A stretch of DNA of 64,000 bases. Source: Massilia oculi (GTDB lineage: Bacteria > Pseudomonadota > Gammaproteobacteria > Burkholderiales > Burkholderiaceae_D). Every line of letters starts with the position of its first letter. The stretch's first letter is position 1. Below are positions 8,661 through 17,543 of the stretch, piece after piece. Below the pieces are notes generated by a model. It made no database searches. It had not been told where the DNA came from and saw only the letters and a list, made by a program, of their open reading frames with translations. The stretch is taken from the NCBI RefSeq assembly GCF_003143515.1, contig NZ_CP029343.1:5208001-5272000 (forward strand), read 5' to 3'. Both the position numbers and the translations under genes were made by a program.

Positions 8661-10121
8661 TTGGACAGAAGTCTAAACTATAACTACAAGATCGTGCGCC
8701 AGTTTGCCATTGCGACGGTGGTGTGGGGCGTGATCGGCATGGCGGCAGGGGTGTTCATCGCGGCCCAGCTGGCCTGGCCCGCGCTCAACTTCGACATCCC
8801 ATGGCTCAGCTACGGACGCTTGCGTCCGCTGCACACCAACGCGGTCATCTTCGCCTTCGGCATTTGCGGCCTGTTCGCCACGTCGTACTACGTGGTGCAG
8901 CGCACCTGCCAGGTCCGCCTTTTTTCGGACAAGCTGGCCTCGTTCACCTTCTGGGGCTGGCAGGCGGTGCTGCTGTGCGCCGCGGTCACGCTGCCGATGG
9001 GCTTCACGCGCGGCAAGGAGTACGCCGAACTCGAATGGCCGATCTCGATCCTGATCGCCATCGTCTGGGTCGCCTATGCCGTGGTGTTCTTCGGCACCAT
9101 CGTCAAGCGCAAGGTCAGGCACATCTACGTCGCCAACTGGTTCTTCGGCGCCTTCATCCTGGCGGTGGCCATCCTGCACATCGTGAACGGCATGACCTCG
9201 CCGGCCTCGCTGATGAAATCGTACTCGGTGTACTCGGGCGTGCAGGACGCCATGATCCAGTGGTGGTACGGCCATAACGCGGTCGGCTTCATCCTCACCG
9301 CCGGCTACCTGGGCATGGTCTATTACTTCATTCCGAAGCAGGCCGAACGTCCGGTGTACTCGTACCGCTTGTCGATCGTGCACTTCTGGGCCCTGATCTT
9401 CACCTATATGTGGGCCGGTCCGCACCACCTGCACTACACCGCGCTGCCCGACTGGACGCAATCGCTGGGCATGGTGTTCTCGATCATCCTGCTGGCGCCG
9501 TCGTGGGGCGGCATGATCAACGGGATCATGACCCTGTCGGGCGCCTGGCACAAGCTGCGCTCCGACCCGCTGCTGAAATTCATGATCGTCTCGCTGTCGT
9601 TCTACGGCATGGCCACCTTCGAGGGCCCGATGATGTCGATCAAGACCATCAACGCGCTGTCGCACTACACCGACTGGACCGTCGCCCACGTCCACGCCGG
9701 CGCCCTGGGCTGGGTCGGCTTCATCACCATGGGCTCGATCTACTACATCATCCCGCGCGTCGCCGGTAAACAACAGATGCACAGCGTCTCCATGGTTGAA
9801 ACCCATTTTTGGGTCGCCACCATCGGCGTCGTCCTCTACATCGCCTCGATGTGGATCGCCGGCGTGATGCAGGGCCTGATGTGGCGCGCTGTGAATGCCG
9901 ACGGCACCCTGACCTATACCTTCGCCGAGAGCGTCAAGGCCACCTGGCCGTACTACGTGATCCGCGTCACCGGCGGCGCGCTGTATCTGTGCGGCATGGT
10001 GCTGATGGCCTGGAATACCTGGATGACGATGCGCGGCACCAGGAGCGTCGACGTCCCGATCCCGCTCGGGCCGAAGAATCCGCGCGGCGTGATTGACACC
10101 GGGCACGTCGTCCCAGCCTAA
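8661..10121 (+). CDS. ccoN: cbb3-type cytochrome c oxidase subunit I
   Basis: The catalytic subunit of the high-affinity cbb3 terminal oxidase, with about 12 transmembrane helices. Conserved histidine motifs for haem b, haem b3 and CuB are visible: [37 protein letters not shown] and [13 protein letters not shown]. Two starts are possible. GTG at 8640 gives 493 residues. TTG at 8661 gives 486 residues and is favoured because AGGAGA lies about 6 bases upstream of it. It is followed after 18 bases by ccoO. Confidence 0.95.
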   Translation: MDRSLNYNYKIVRQFAIATVVWGVIGMAAGVFIAAQLAWPALNFDIPWLSYGRLRPLHTNAVIFAFGICGLFATSYYVVQRTCQVRLFSDKLASFTFWGWQAVLLCAAVTLPMGFTRGKEYAELEWPISILIAIVWVAYAVVFFGTIVKRKVRHIYVANWFFGAFILAVAILHIVNGMTSPASLMKSYSVYSGVQDAMIQWWYGHNAVGFILTAGYLGMVYYFIPKQAERPVYSYRLSIVHFWALIFTYMWAGPHHLHYTALPDWTQSLGMVFSIILLAPSWGGMINGIMTLSGAWHKLRSDPLLKFMIVSLSFYGMATFEGPMMSIKTINALSHYTDWTVAHVHAGALGWVGFITMGSIYYIIPRVAGKQQMHSVSMVETHFWVATIGVVLYIASMWIAGVMQGLMWRAVNADGTLTYTFAESVKATWPYYVIRVTGGALYLCGMVLMAWNTWMTMRGTRSVDVPIPLGPKNPRGVIDTGHVVPA

Positions 10122-10139
10122 AGAAACCAGGAGTTTGCA

Positions 10140-10937
10140 ATGAAATTCACCCATGAGTGGATCGAGAAGAATGTGTGGCTGCTGATCGGCCTCGTCCTGC
10201 TGGTCATCTCCTTCGGCGGCCTGGTCGAGATCGTGCCGCTGTTCTTCCAGAAGTCGACCACCGAACCGGTCGCCGGCCTGAAGCCGTACTCGCCGCTGCG
10301 CCTGGCCGGCCGCGACGTCTACATCCGCGAGGGCTGCTACGGCTGCCACTCGCAGATGATCCGGCCGTTCCGCGCCGAGACCGAGCGCTATGGCCACTAC
10401 TCGGTGGCCGGCGAGTCGGTCTACGAGCACCCGTTCCAGTGGGGTTCCAAGCGCACCGGCCCCGACCTGGCGCGCGTGGGAGGCCGCTACAGCGACGAAT
10501 GGCACCGCACCCACCTCGACAATCCGCGCGACGTGGTGCCCGAGTCGAACATGCCGGGTTATCCATGGCTGGCCAGGACGAAGCTGGTCCCGGGCGAGAT
10601 CATGCCGAAGATGCGCGCGCTGCAGCGCGTCGGCGTGCCCTATACCGACGCCGAGATCGCGGAAGCACCGAAAGACCTGGTCGACAAGACCGAGCAGGAC
10701 GCGCTGGTCGCCTACCTGCAGGGCTGGGCACCCAGATCAAGACGAGGAACTGAGCTAGGAACCGATATGGCACTCCAACAACTATTCGACGACGCCAGCA
10801 GCGTCATGACCGTCATCAGCTTCGCGACCTTCATGGGCATCGTGGGCTGGACCTACCTGCTGCACAAGGGCAGCGACTTCGACGCGGCGGCGTATCTGCC
10901 GTTCGCCGACGACACCAACGAAGGCGGGGAGCATTGA
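10140..10937 (+). CDS. ccoO: cbb3-type oxidase subunit II, read as an in-frame CcoO-CcoQ fusion
   Basis: The mono-haem c subunit of cbb3 oxidase, with an N-terminal membrane anchor (about residues 10-35) and one c-type haem motif CYGCH at 66-70. The CcoO sequence runs normally to about residue 195 (AYLQG). After that the usual C-terminus ([13 protein letters not shown]) is found in another frame, ending at TGA 10751-10753. In the frame as given, translation passes through 14 unusual residues and continues in frame into the complete CcoQ sequence, giving 265 residues. One extra C near 10721-10726 would restore a normal CcoO of about 204 residues. This is either a real frameshift fusion or a one-base sequence error. 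Confidence 0.88.
   Translation: MKFTHEWIEKNVWLLIGLVLLVISFGGLVEIVPLFFQKSTTEPVAGLKPYSPLRLAGRDVYIREGCYGCHSQMIRPFRAETERYGHYSVAGESVYEHPFQWGSKRTGPDLARVGGRYSDEWHRTHLDNPRDVVPESNMPGYPWLARTKLVPGEIMPKMRALQRVGVPYTDAEIAEAPKDLVDKTEQDALVAYLQGWAPRSRRGTELGTDMALQQLFDDASSVMTVISFATFMGIVGWTYLLHKGSDFDAAAYLPFADDTNEGGEH
10767..10937 (+). CDS. ccoQ: cbb3-type oxidase subunit IV CcoQ (own start inside the fused frame)
   Basis: A 56-residue protein from ATG 10767, with one transmembrane helix (about residues 14-35, [20 protein letters not shown]) and an acidic C-terminus, typical of CcoQ/FixQ, which stabilises the cbb3 complex. It has its own AGGA site at 10757-10760, so it can be translated separately even though its frame is open from ccoO. 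It ends one base before the ccoP start. Confidence 0.82.
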   Translation: MALQQLFDDASSVMTVISFATFMGIVGWTYLLHKGSDFDAAAYLPFADDTNEGGEH

Positions 10938-10938
10938 C

Positions 10939-11907
10939 ATGGCCGACTTCTTCAACGATTTCTGGCACTACTACGTTGCGGCGATAACGATCCTGTCGAT
11001 CGCCGGCTGCGGCATCCTGCTCTGGTCGCAGTCCAGGTTCAAGGTCAGGCTCGATGCCGACGGCAAGCCGCAGCAGACCACCGGCCACGTGTGGGACGAA
11101 GACCTCACGGAACTGAACACGCCGATGCCGCGCTGGTGGATCATCCTGTTCTGGCTGTCGATCCTGTTTGCTGTCTTCTATCTGGTGCTGTATCCGGGCC
11201 TGGGAGCCTGGCGCGGCACGTTGAAATGGAACCAGGTGGGCGAGTACCAGGCCGAGCTGAAGCAGGCGAAGCTTGAATACGGTCCGCTGTTCGAGCAGTA
11301 CAGGAAGCTCGACCTGAAAGCGGTGGCGGCCGATCCGCAGGCCCACGCGATCGGCGAGCGCCTGTTCCTGACCTACTGCTCGCAGTGCCACGGCTCGGAT
11401 GCGCGCGGCAGCAAAGGCTTCCCCAACCTGGCGGACAGCGACTGGCTGCATGGCGGCGAGCCGGACATCATCAAGACCACGATCATGAACGGCCGCACCG
11501 GCATGATGCCGCCGATGGGCGCGGCGCTGGGCTCGGACAAGGACGTCGAGAGCGTGGCCCACTACGTGCGTTCGCTGTCTGGCCTGTCGGCCGATCCGAT
11601 CAAGGTCGCCTTCGGCAAGCCGAAGTTCGCCACCTGCGTGGCTTGCCATGGCGCCGAAGGCAAGGGCAACACGATGCTGGGCGCGCCGAACCTGGCCGAC
11701 AAGACCTGGCTGTATGGCGGCAGCGTGGAGACCGTGATGGAGACGATCCGCAAGGGCCGCTCCAACACCATGCCGGCCTTCGGCGACTTCCTGGGCGAAG
11801 AGAAGGTCCACGTGCTGGCGGCCTATGTATGGAGCCTGTCGAATCCGACCGCGCCCGTATCTGCACACGTTGCCTCCAACGCGACGAAAGCGACGGCGGC
11901 AAAATGA
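10939..11907 (+). CDS. ccoP: cbb3-type cytochrome c oxidase subunit III (dihaem)
   Basis: A 322-residue dihaem cytochrome c. It has two N-terminal hydrophobic helices (about residues 10-30 and 65-90) and two periplasmic cytochrome c domains with haem motifs CSQCH (147-151) and CVACH (233-237). CcoP passes electrons from soluble cytochromes to CcoO and CcoN. It starts one base after the ccoQ stop, and its stop overlaps the ccoG start, so the operon is tightly coupled. Confidence 0.95.
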   Translation: MADFFNDFWHYYVAAITILSIAGCGILLWSQSRFKVRLDADGKPQQTTGHVWDEDLTELNTPMPRWWIILFWLSILFAVFYLVLYPGLGAWRGTLKWNQVGEYQAELKQAKLEYGPLFEQYRKLDLKAVAADPQAHAIGERLFLTYCSQCHGSDARGSKGFPNLADSDWLHGGEPDIIKTTIMNGRTGMMPPMGAALGSDKDVESVAHYVRSLSGLSADPIKVAFGKPKFATCVACHGAEGKGNTMLGAPNLADKTWLYGGSVETVMETIRKGRSNTMPAFGDFLGEEKVHVLAAYVWSLSNPTAPVSAHVASNATKATAAK

Positions 11908-13313
11908 CCGACCCTGCTGGAGCGCCGCGCGAAGCGATCGTTCGCATGTACGCGGCGCGGGAAGACATCTTCCCGCGCGAGATCAAGGGCCGCTATGCGA
12001 CGCTGCGCTGGGCCTGCGTCTGGCTGACGCAGCTCCTGTTCTACGGCCTGCCGTGGCTGAACATGAACGGCCGCCAGGCCGTCCTGTTCGACCTGGCCAG
12101 CCGCAAGTTCTACCTGTTCGGGGTGGTGTTGTGGCCGCAGGACTTCATCTACCTCGCGGCGCTGCTGATCGTGTGCGCCTATGGCCTGTTCCTGGTGACG
12201 GCGGTGGCGGGCCGCGTGTGGTGCGGCTTCGCCTGCCCCCAGACGGTCTACACCGAGATCTTCCTCTGGATCGAACGCAAGATCGAAGGCTCGCGCAGCA
12301 GCCAGATGCGGCTCGCGCGCCAGCCATGGAATGCGGAGAAGGTCGCCAAGCGCGGCGCCAAGCACCTGGCGTGGGGCGCGGTCGCGCTGTGGACCGGCTT
12401 TACTTTTGTGAGCTACTTCGCCCCGATCCGCTCGCTGGGCGGCGAGATCGCGGCCTTCGGCCTGGGGCCCTGGGAAACCTTCTGGACCCTGTTCTATTCC
12501 TTCGCCACCTACGGCAACGCCGGCTGGCTGCGCGAGCAGGTCTGCAAGTATATGTGCCCGTATGCGCGCTTCCAGAGCGCGATGTTCGACAAGGACACCC
12601 TGATCGTCACCTACGACGTCGCGCGCGGCGAGCCACGCAACGGCCGCAGGAAGGGCGAAGCCCAGGCGCTCGCCGGCAATAGCGGCGACTGCATCGATTG
12701 CAGCCTGTGCGTGCAGGTGTGCCCTACCGGGATCGACATCCGCAAGGGGCTGCAGTACGAGTGCATCGGCTGCGCCGCCTGCGTCGATGCCTGCAATATC
12801 GTGATGGACAAGGTCCAGAAACCGCGCGGCCTGATCCGCTATGCGACCGAGAACGGGCTGGCCCGGAAGCTCGGCGCGCCCGAGATCCGGCGCCGCATGC
12901 TGCGCCCGCGCGTGCTGGTCTACAGCGCGGTGCTGGCGATGCTGGTGGCGGCGATGGGCACCTCGCTGGCGCTGCGCAACCCGCTCAAGCTGGATGTGAT
13001 CCGCGACCGCGGCTCGATGGGGCGCGAAGTCGACGATGGCCGCATCGAGAACGTGTACCGGCTCCAGGTGATGAACACCAGCGAAGCGCCGCAGACGCTG
13101 CAGGTGAGCGTGAGCGGCATCCCCTCGGCCACGGTGGCGGACATTGGTGCGATCGCGATCGAGGGAGTCACCACGCGCGCGGTGCCGGTGCGGGTGCGCA
13201 TCGACCAGGGCGCCGGCAAGCCGGGGACGAACATGATCGAATTCACGGTGCGCTCGCTGAGCGATCCGGACCTGAGCGTGAGCGAAGGGGCGGCCTTTAT
13301 CGTACCTAAATGA
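11904..13313 (+). CDS. ccoG: Cytochrome oxidase accessory protein CcoG (RdxA/FixG-type ferredoxin)
   Basis: A 469-residue membrane protein with about five transmembrane helices, polyferredoxin-type CGFACPQ and CKYMCPYARFQ motifs, and two 4Fe-4S clusters (CIDCSLCVQVCP and CIGCAACVDAC, about residues 260-300). A C-terminal periplasmic Ig-like FixG domain follows. CcoG reduces Cu2+ for cbb3 assembly in characterised bacteria. ATG 11904 overlaps the ccoP stop (ATGA), and a longer open frame upstream lies within ccoP. Confidence 0.94.
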   Translation: MTDPAGAPREAIVRMYAAREDIFPREIKGRYATLRWACVWLTQLLFYGLPWLNMNGRQAVLFDLASRKFYLFGVVLWPQDFIYLAALLIVCAYGLFLVTAVAGRVWCGFACPQTVYTEIFLWIERKIEGSRSSQMRLARQPWNAEKVAKRGAKHLAWGAVALWTGFTFVSYFAPIRSLGGEIAAFGLGPWETFWTLFYSFATYGNAGWLREQVCKYMCPYARFQSAMFDKDTLIVTYDVARGEPRNGRRKGEAQALAGNSGDCIDCSLCVQVCPTGIDIRKGLQYECIGCAACVDACNIVMDKVQKPRGLIRYATENGLARKLGAPEIRRRMLRPRVLVYSAVLAMLVAAMGTSLALRNPLKLDVIRDRGSMGREVDDGRIENVYRLQVMNTSEAPQTLQVSVSGIPSATVADIGAIAIEGVTTRAVPVRVRIDQGAGKPGTNMIEFTVRSLSDPDLSVSEGAAFIVPK

Positions 13314-13334
13314 GCGTTTCGAAGTGAGGCCGAT

Positions 13335-13889
13335 ATGAGCAAGGAGAAGGATATGCAAGCGACCAACCCCAACTTCCCGCAGCAGACGGCGCCGTGGTAC
13401 AAGCACCGCTGGCCGTGGTTCCTGATGATCGGCCCGGTGGCCGTGATGATCGGCACCGGCGTTTCGGCCTGGCTCGGCGCGCAGCAGCCCGATGCGATGG
13501 TGGTGGCCGACTACTACAAGCAGGGCAAGGCCATCAACCAGGACCTGCGGCGCGACCGCGTCGCCACCGGGCTGGCGCTCAGTTTCGAGGCCAGCCACGA
13601 TGCGCAGGCGGGGCGCCTGAACGGCCGCCTGGCCAGCGGCGGCCAGCCGGTGGTGGCGCCATTCCACATCCGGCTGGCGCATCCGACCCTGCCCGAGCGC
13701 GACCTGGAGCTGGAGGCGCTGCCCGACGCCCAGGGCCGCTTCTCGGCCGCGCTGCCGGTCCTCGAGGCGACCCACTGGCAGGCGGTGGTGGAGGGCGCGG
13801 CGCGCGACTGGCGGCTGGCGCGCAGCTGGAGCCCGGCCAAGCAGGCGTCGCTCGTGATCGAGGCCGACGCTAGCCCAGACGCGCGATGA
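13335..13889 (+). CDS. ccoH: FixH/CcoH-family cbb3 assembly protein
   Basis: A 184-residue protein with one N-terminal transmembrane helix (about residues 30-52, preceded by PWYKHRWPW, a usual FixH signature) and a periplasmic domain. It includes the conserved VVADYYKQGKAIN stretch after the membrane segment. CcoH is a late assembly factor of the cbb3 complex. It is the last gene of the ccoNOQPGH unit, 21 bases after ccoG, and overlaps by 20 bases the convergent transporter gene. Confidence 0.92.
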   Translation: MSKEKDMQATNPNFPQQTAPWYKHRWPWFLMIGPVAVMIGTGVSAWLGAQQPDAMVVADYYKQGKAINQDLRRDRVATGLALSFEASHDAQAGRLNGRLASGGQPVVAPFHIRLAHPTLPERDLELEALPDAQGRFSAALPVLEATHWQAVVEGAARDWRLARSWSPAKQASLVIEADASPDAR

Positions 13890-14820
13890 GGCGCACGTAG
13901 ACCAGCTCCGCGACCAGCTCCACCAGCGTCTGCGTCACGATGATCGCCGGCAGCAGCGGCACCGCGCCCGGGACGGCCAGCGCCAGCGGCAGCACCACCA
14001 GCGAGTTGCGGGTGGCGCCGCTGAAGGCGACGGCACGGCCAGCGGGCGGCGCCAGCCGGAACAGGCGCGCCACCAGCCACCCGGCCAGGGGAGCCAGCAG
14101 CGCGAAGGCGGCATAGACCGGCGCCACCCGCAGCGCCGCATCGAGTGCCTGGCCGAGCTGCGGCAGCACCGACGCCACTACGATGAACAGCACCAGCGCC
14201 GTCGCCGGCACCGGCAGCAGGCCGAGCACGGTCGATGCGCGCGCGCCGGCCTGATTGCGTGCGGCCCAGAGCTGCAGCGCGACCGCCAGCAGCAGCGGTA
14301 CGGCGATCAGCCACACGAAGGCGTCGATGAATGGGCCCGGCTGGACCAGGCCGGCCGCGCCAATGCCGAGCAGGATGCGCAGATAGACTGGCAGCATCAG
14401 CATCTGCGCCACCAGCAGGACGGGCGTCGCCGCCAGCAGCAGGCGCGCATCGGCGCGGCCGAGGTGGGAAAACGTCACCACGTAATCGATGCAGGGCGCC
14501 AGCAGCACCAGCAAGACGCCCAGGCGAATCAGCGGATCGTCCGGCACGAACGGCAGCAGGCCGGCGACCAGCAGGGGAATGACGATGAAGTTCGTCGCCA
14601 GCAGGGCGCCGAGGAAGCGGGTGTTGGCGAAGGCGCGTCCCAACTCGGCCAGCGGCACCTGCAGGAAGGTCACGAACAGCATGAGGGTCAGGGCAGGATT
14701 GACCGCGGACTCCAGCGCCGTCGTCCCCGGCAGCGCCAGCGCTGCCAGCGCGGCCAACGCCACTGTCGCGAAATAGATGGCGATCTGATTGTTTTCCAGC
14801 TTGTCCCTGATGTGCTGCAT
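13870..14820 (-). CDS. Bile acid:sodium symporter / ACR3-like arsenic resistance transporter family
   Basis: A 316-residue membrane protein with about ten hydrophobic helices in the BASS fold. The segment LLAPCIDYVVTFSHLGRADA (about residues 107-126) resembles proteins annotated as arsenic resistance (ACR3-like) rather than true bile acid symporters. No arsR or arsC gene is adjacent, so the substrate is open. The start ATG is at 14820 on the minus strand, and the 3' end overlaps ccoH convergently. Confidence 0.8.
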   Translation of the reverse strand: MQHIRDKLENNQIAIYFATVALAALAALALPGTTALESAVNPALTLMLFVTFLQVPLAELGRAFANTRFLGALLATNFIVIPLLVAGLLPFVPDDPLIRLGVLLVLLAPCIDYVVTFSHLGRADARLLLAATPVLLVAQMLMLPVYLRILLGIGAAGLVQPGPFIDAFVWLIAVPLLLAVALQLWAARNQAGARASTVLGLLPVPATALVLFIVVASVLPQLGQALDAALRVAPVYAAFALLAPLAGWLVARLFRLAPPAGRAVAFSGATRNSLVVLPLALAVPGAVPLLPAIIVTQTLVELVAELVYVRLIARLG

Positions 14821-14954
14821 GTGGTGTCGTCGCTTTCTTCGTGGAGGATGGCAAGCCCGTGCAAACTCGCCAGGCGGGATTATACGGAGCGCGGGCCGAC
14901 CCCGAGGCGGTCGTGAGGTAAGATGCCGTCCAATGCGATTCAGCGGGAGAGGAA

Positions 14955-15326
14955 GTGCGGTATCGGAACCTGTTGTTGTACTGGCTGGCGATCGGCGTCC
15001 TCGGGATGCTGGCGTTTCGCGTGCCCTTCATCGGCTTTGCGCTGGGCATCGGCGCGCTGCTGTACTTCGTGTATGCGATTCCCTACTGGCTGCTGTTCGT
15101 GGTGTTCTTCCACCAGCGTCCCTACCGCGGCAAGGTGTTCGGCATGACGCGCCGCAGCTTCGCCATCAGGCTCGCCATCGGCGCCGCGGTGGTGTGCGTC
15201 GGCAGCCTGCTGCTGGGGTGGAAGGTGCTGGCCTGCCTTGGCGCGGCGGTGCTGTATTACTGCGGCGAGATCGAACTCAAGGACCGGATGATCGCCACGG
15301 CGCGCCTGGCCGGTACCGTCCGATGA
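14955..15326 (+). CDS. Small integral membrane protein of unknown function
   Basis: A 123-residue protein with about four hydrophobic segments (roughly residues 5-22, 24-53, 68-88 and 90-105), separated by a basic cytoplasmic loop (HQRPYRGKVFGMTRR). I do not recognise a family. The GTG start is supported by GAGAGGA directly upstream. It is divergent from the transporter at 14820 and lies alone before the DUF885 gene. Codon use matches the genome, so it is probably a native gene. Confidence 0.65.
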   Translation: MRYRNLLLYWLAIGVLGMLAFRVPFIGFALGIGALLYFVYAIPYWLLFVVFFHQRPYRGKVFGMTRRSFAIRLAIGAAVVCVGSLLLGWKVLACLGAAVLYYCGEIELKDRMIATARLAGTVR

Positions 15327-15480
15327 TTGAGCACGCCCTGTCCCTGTCGGCGCCGTACGTACGCCGCCGGACAACACCGGCGTTGTCGATCTGTTTACTT
15401 CCATGTTAGATTCCTTGCCGGCAATTGCCGCATCCATCAGCTGCGGCCGCAGATAATCAACTACAAGGAAGACACCCAAG

Positions 15481-17310
15481 ATGCCATCGATCCGCCAGCG
15501 CAGCCTGCGCGCCACCATCGCCGCCCTGTTCATCCCCGCCATGCTCGCCGGCGCGTCGCTGCCAGCCGTCGCCGCACCGGCCGCCACCCAGGCCGCCGCC
15601 GTCGCCCCCTATAAAGCCTTCGACGCGTGGAGCGACAAGTTTGCCGAGGACTGGGTGCGCCTGAGCCCGCAGCTGGCGACCTCGACCCAGTACTTCAGCG
15701 GCGCCGAGCAGGCCAGGCTGGACCGCGAACTGACTCCGCTGACCGCTGCGCACCGCAAGAAGTCGGTCGCCATGGCGCGCGAAGGGCTCAAGCGCCTCGA
15801 CGGCTTCAAGTCGCAGCCGCTGAACGAGACCCAGAAGATCTCGGCGGCGGTAATGCGCTGGTCGCTGCAGAACGTGATCGCCAACGAGCCGTTCGAAGAC
15901 CATTCCTTCGTGTTCTCGCAGTTCAGCGGTCCGCAGATCGGACTGGTCAACTTCATGACCAACACCCACCCGATGCGCAATGCCGCCGACGTCGACAGCT
16001 ACCTGGCCCGTCTGGACCAGGTCGGCACCCGTCTGGACGAGGCGCTGGTGCGCGCCAAGGGGGCGGCTGCCAAGCAGATGATCCCGCCGCGCTTCATCCT
16101 CGAGCGCGCCCAGTTCCAGGTCGATCACTTCCTCAAGCCTGCCGCCGCCGAGAACGTGCTGGTGACCACGCTGGCCCAGCGCACCGCCGAGATCAAGGAC
16201 CTGTCGCCGGAGGCGCGTACGGCCGCCATCGCGCGCGCGACCGGCATCGTCGAACAGAAGATCCGTCCTTCCTACACCCGCGTGCAGGCCTTCATGGCCG
16301 AGCTCCATCCGAAGACCGGCGACGTGGCCGGCATCTCGCGCCTGCCGAACGGCGCCGCCGCCTACAAGCGCGCGATCGAGAACTTCACCAGCACCCAGCT
16401 GACCGCCGACGAAATCCATACCATCGGCCTGCGCGAAGTGGCGCGCATCGAGGCCGAGATGGACAAGCATCTGCGCTCGCTGGGCCTGGCCGAAGGGAAT
16501 ATCGAGACGCGCATGAAGCAGCTCGACGCGCGCTTCCAGCCGAAGGGCGAGGGCGATCCGCGCCCGGCCATCATCGCCAGCTACAACGAGATGGTGCGCG
16601 ACGCCGAGCGCAGGAGCGCTTCGCTGTTCAACCTCAAGCCGCGCGCGCCGGTCGACGTGCGCCGCGTGCCGCCGCTGACCGAGCCGTCGGCCGCCGCCCA
16701 CTACACCCTGCCGGCGCCGGACGGCAGCCGTCCGGGCATCTTCTGGGTGCCGCTGCGCGGCCCGACCTTCGACATGATCCGCATGCGCAGCCTGGCCTAC
16801 CATGAAGCCGTGCCGGGCCACCACTTCCAGCTCGCCATCCAGCAGGAGATGAGCGACCTGCCGAAGTTCCGCAGCCAGCGCATCTTCAGCGGCGGCAGCG
16901 CGCACTCCGAAGGATGGGCGCTGTACACCGAGCGCCTGGCGGTGGAGCAGGGTTGGTATAAGGACGACGTCCCGGGCCTCCTGGGCGCCCTGGGTTCGGA
17001 ACTGTTCCGCGCCCGCCGTCTGGTGGTCGACACCGGCCTGCACACCAAGGGCTGGACCCGCCAGCAGGCGATCGACTACGGCATCGGCGCGCAGGAAACC
17101 GAGCGCTACGTCGTGTGGCCGGGCCAGGCCAACGCCTACATGATCGGCATGCTGCGCATCCTGGAATTGCGCGAGAAAGCACAGAAGGAACTGGGCGACA
17201 AATACTCGCTGCCGGCCTTCCATGACCTGGTGCTGGGCGCCGGCTCGGTGCCGCTCGACGTGCTGGGCGAGCTGGTCGATAACTGGATCGCGCAGCAAAA
17301 GAAGAGCTGA
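15481..17310 (+). CDS. DUF885-domain protein, exported peptidase-like
   Basis: A 609-residue protein with a signal peptide (about residues 1-32, ending in an alanine-rich stretch after SLPAVAAPA) and a DUF885 domain over nearly all the rest. The family resembles metallopeptidases: the motif YHEAVPGHHFQ (about residues 440-450) supplies an HExxxGH zinc-type signature, and a distal SEGWALYTE stretch supplies a further Glu. Substrates of the family are not established. It is followed by two hairpins, so it is likely a single-gene unit. Confidence 0.82.
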   Translation: MPSIRQRSLRATIAALFIPAMLAGASLPAVAAPAATQAAAVAPYKAFDAWSDKFAEDWVRLSPQLATSTQYFSGAEQARLDRELTPLTAAHRKKSVAMAREGLKRLDGFKSQPLNETQKISAAVMRWSLQNVIANEPFEDHSFVFSQFSGPQIGLVNFMTNTHPMRNAADVDSYLARLDQVGTRLDEALVRAKGAAAKQMIPPRFILERAQFQVDHFLKPAAAENVLVTTLAQRTAEIKDLSPEARTAAIARATGIVEQKIRPSYTRVQAFMAELHPKTGDVAGISRLPNGAAAYKRAIENFTSTQLTADEIHTIGLREVARIEAEMDKHLRSLGLAEGNIETRMKQLDARFQPKGEGDPRPAIIASYNEMVRDAERRSASLFNLKPRAPVDVRRVPPLTEPSAAAHYTLPAPDGSRPGIFWVPLRGPTFDMIRMRSLAYHEAVPGHHFQLAIQQEMSDLPKFRSQRIFSGGSAHSEGWALYTERLAVEQGWYKDDVPGLLGALGSELFRARRLVVDTGLHTKGWTRQQAIDYGIGAQETERYVVWPGQANAYMIGMLRILELREKAQKELGDKYSLPAFHDLVLGAGSVPLDVLGELVDNWIAQQKKS

Positions 17311-17357
17311 TGTCGGCAGGCATGCGGTGAGGCGCCGCATGCCGTACCGTCGAACAG

Positions 17358-17390
17358 CGTCCCCGCCATCAGCGGGGACGTTTGCTTTCT
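17358..17390 (+). terminator. Rho-independent terminator after the DUF885 gene
   Basis: A perfect 9-bp stem CGTCCCCGC / GCGGGGACG (17358-17366 and 17372-17380) with a 5-base loop is followed by the T-rich run TTTGCTTTCT. A second perfect 9-bp hairpin, GGCATGCGG / CCGCATGCC (17319-17327 and 17335-17343), lies just upstream. Confidence 0.8.
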
Positions 17391-17444
17391 GCTACTGGCA
17401 AAGGGTTGATGCGAACCCGGTCAAGAGTGTGGCGCGAACGCGAA

Positions 17445-17459
17445 TGATAATGATTATCG
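17445..17459. promoter_or_regulatory. Fur box upstream of the siderophore receptor
   Basis: TGATAAT-G-ATTATCG matches the 7-1-7 Fur consensus TGATAATnATTATCA at all but the last base. It lies 85 bp before the receptor start and predicts iron-repressed expression. Confidence 0.8.
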
Positions 17460-17543
17460 TTTACATGTAATGACGTTCTCGGTAGAATCATTGTTTTACT
17501 TGCAGTGTTTCACCACATATCACTTCTGAGAGACCGCCTCGCC

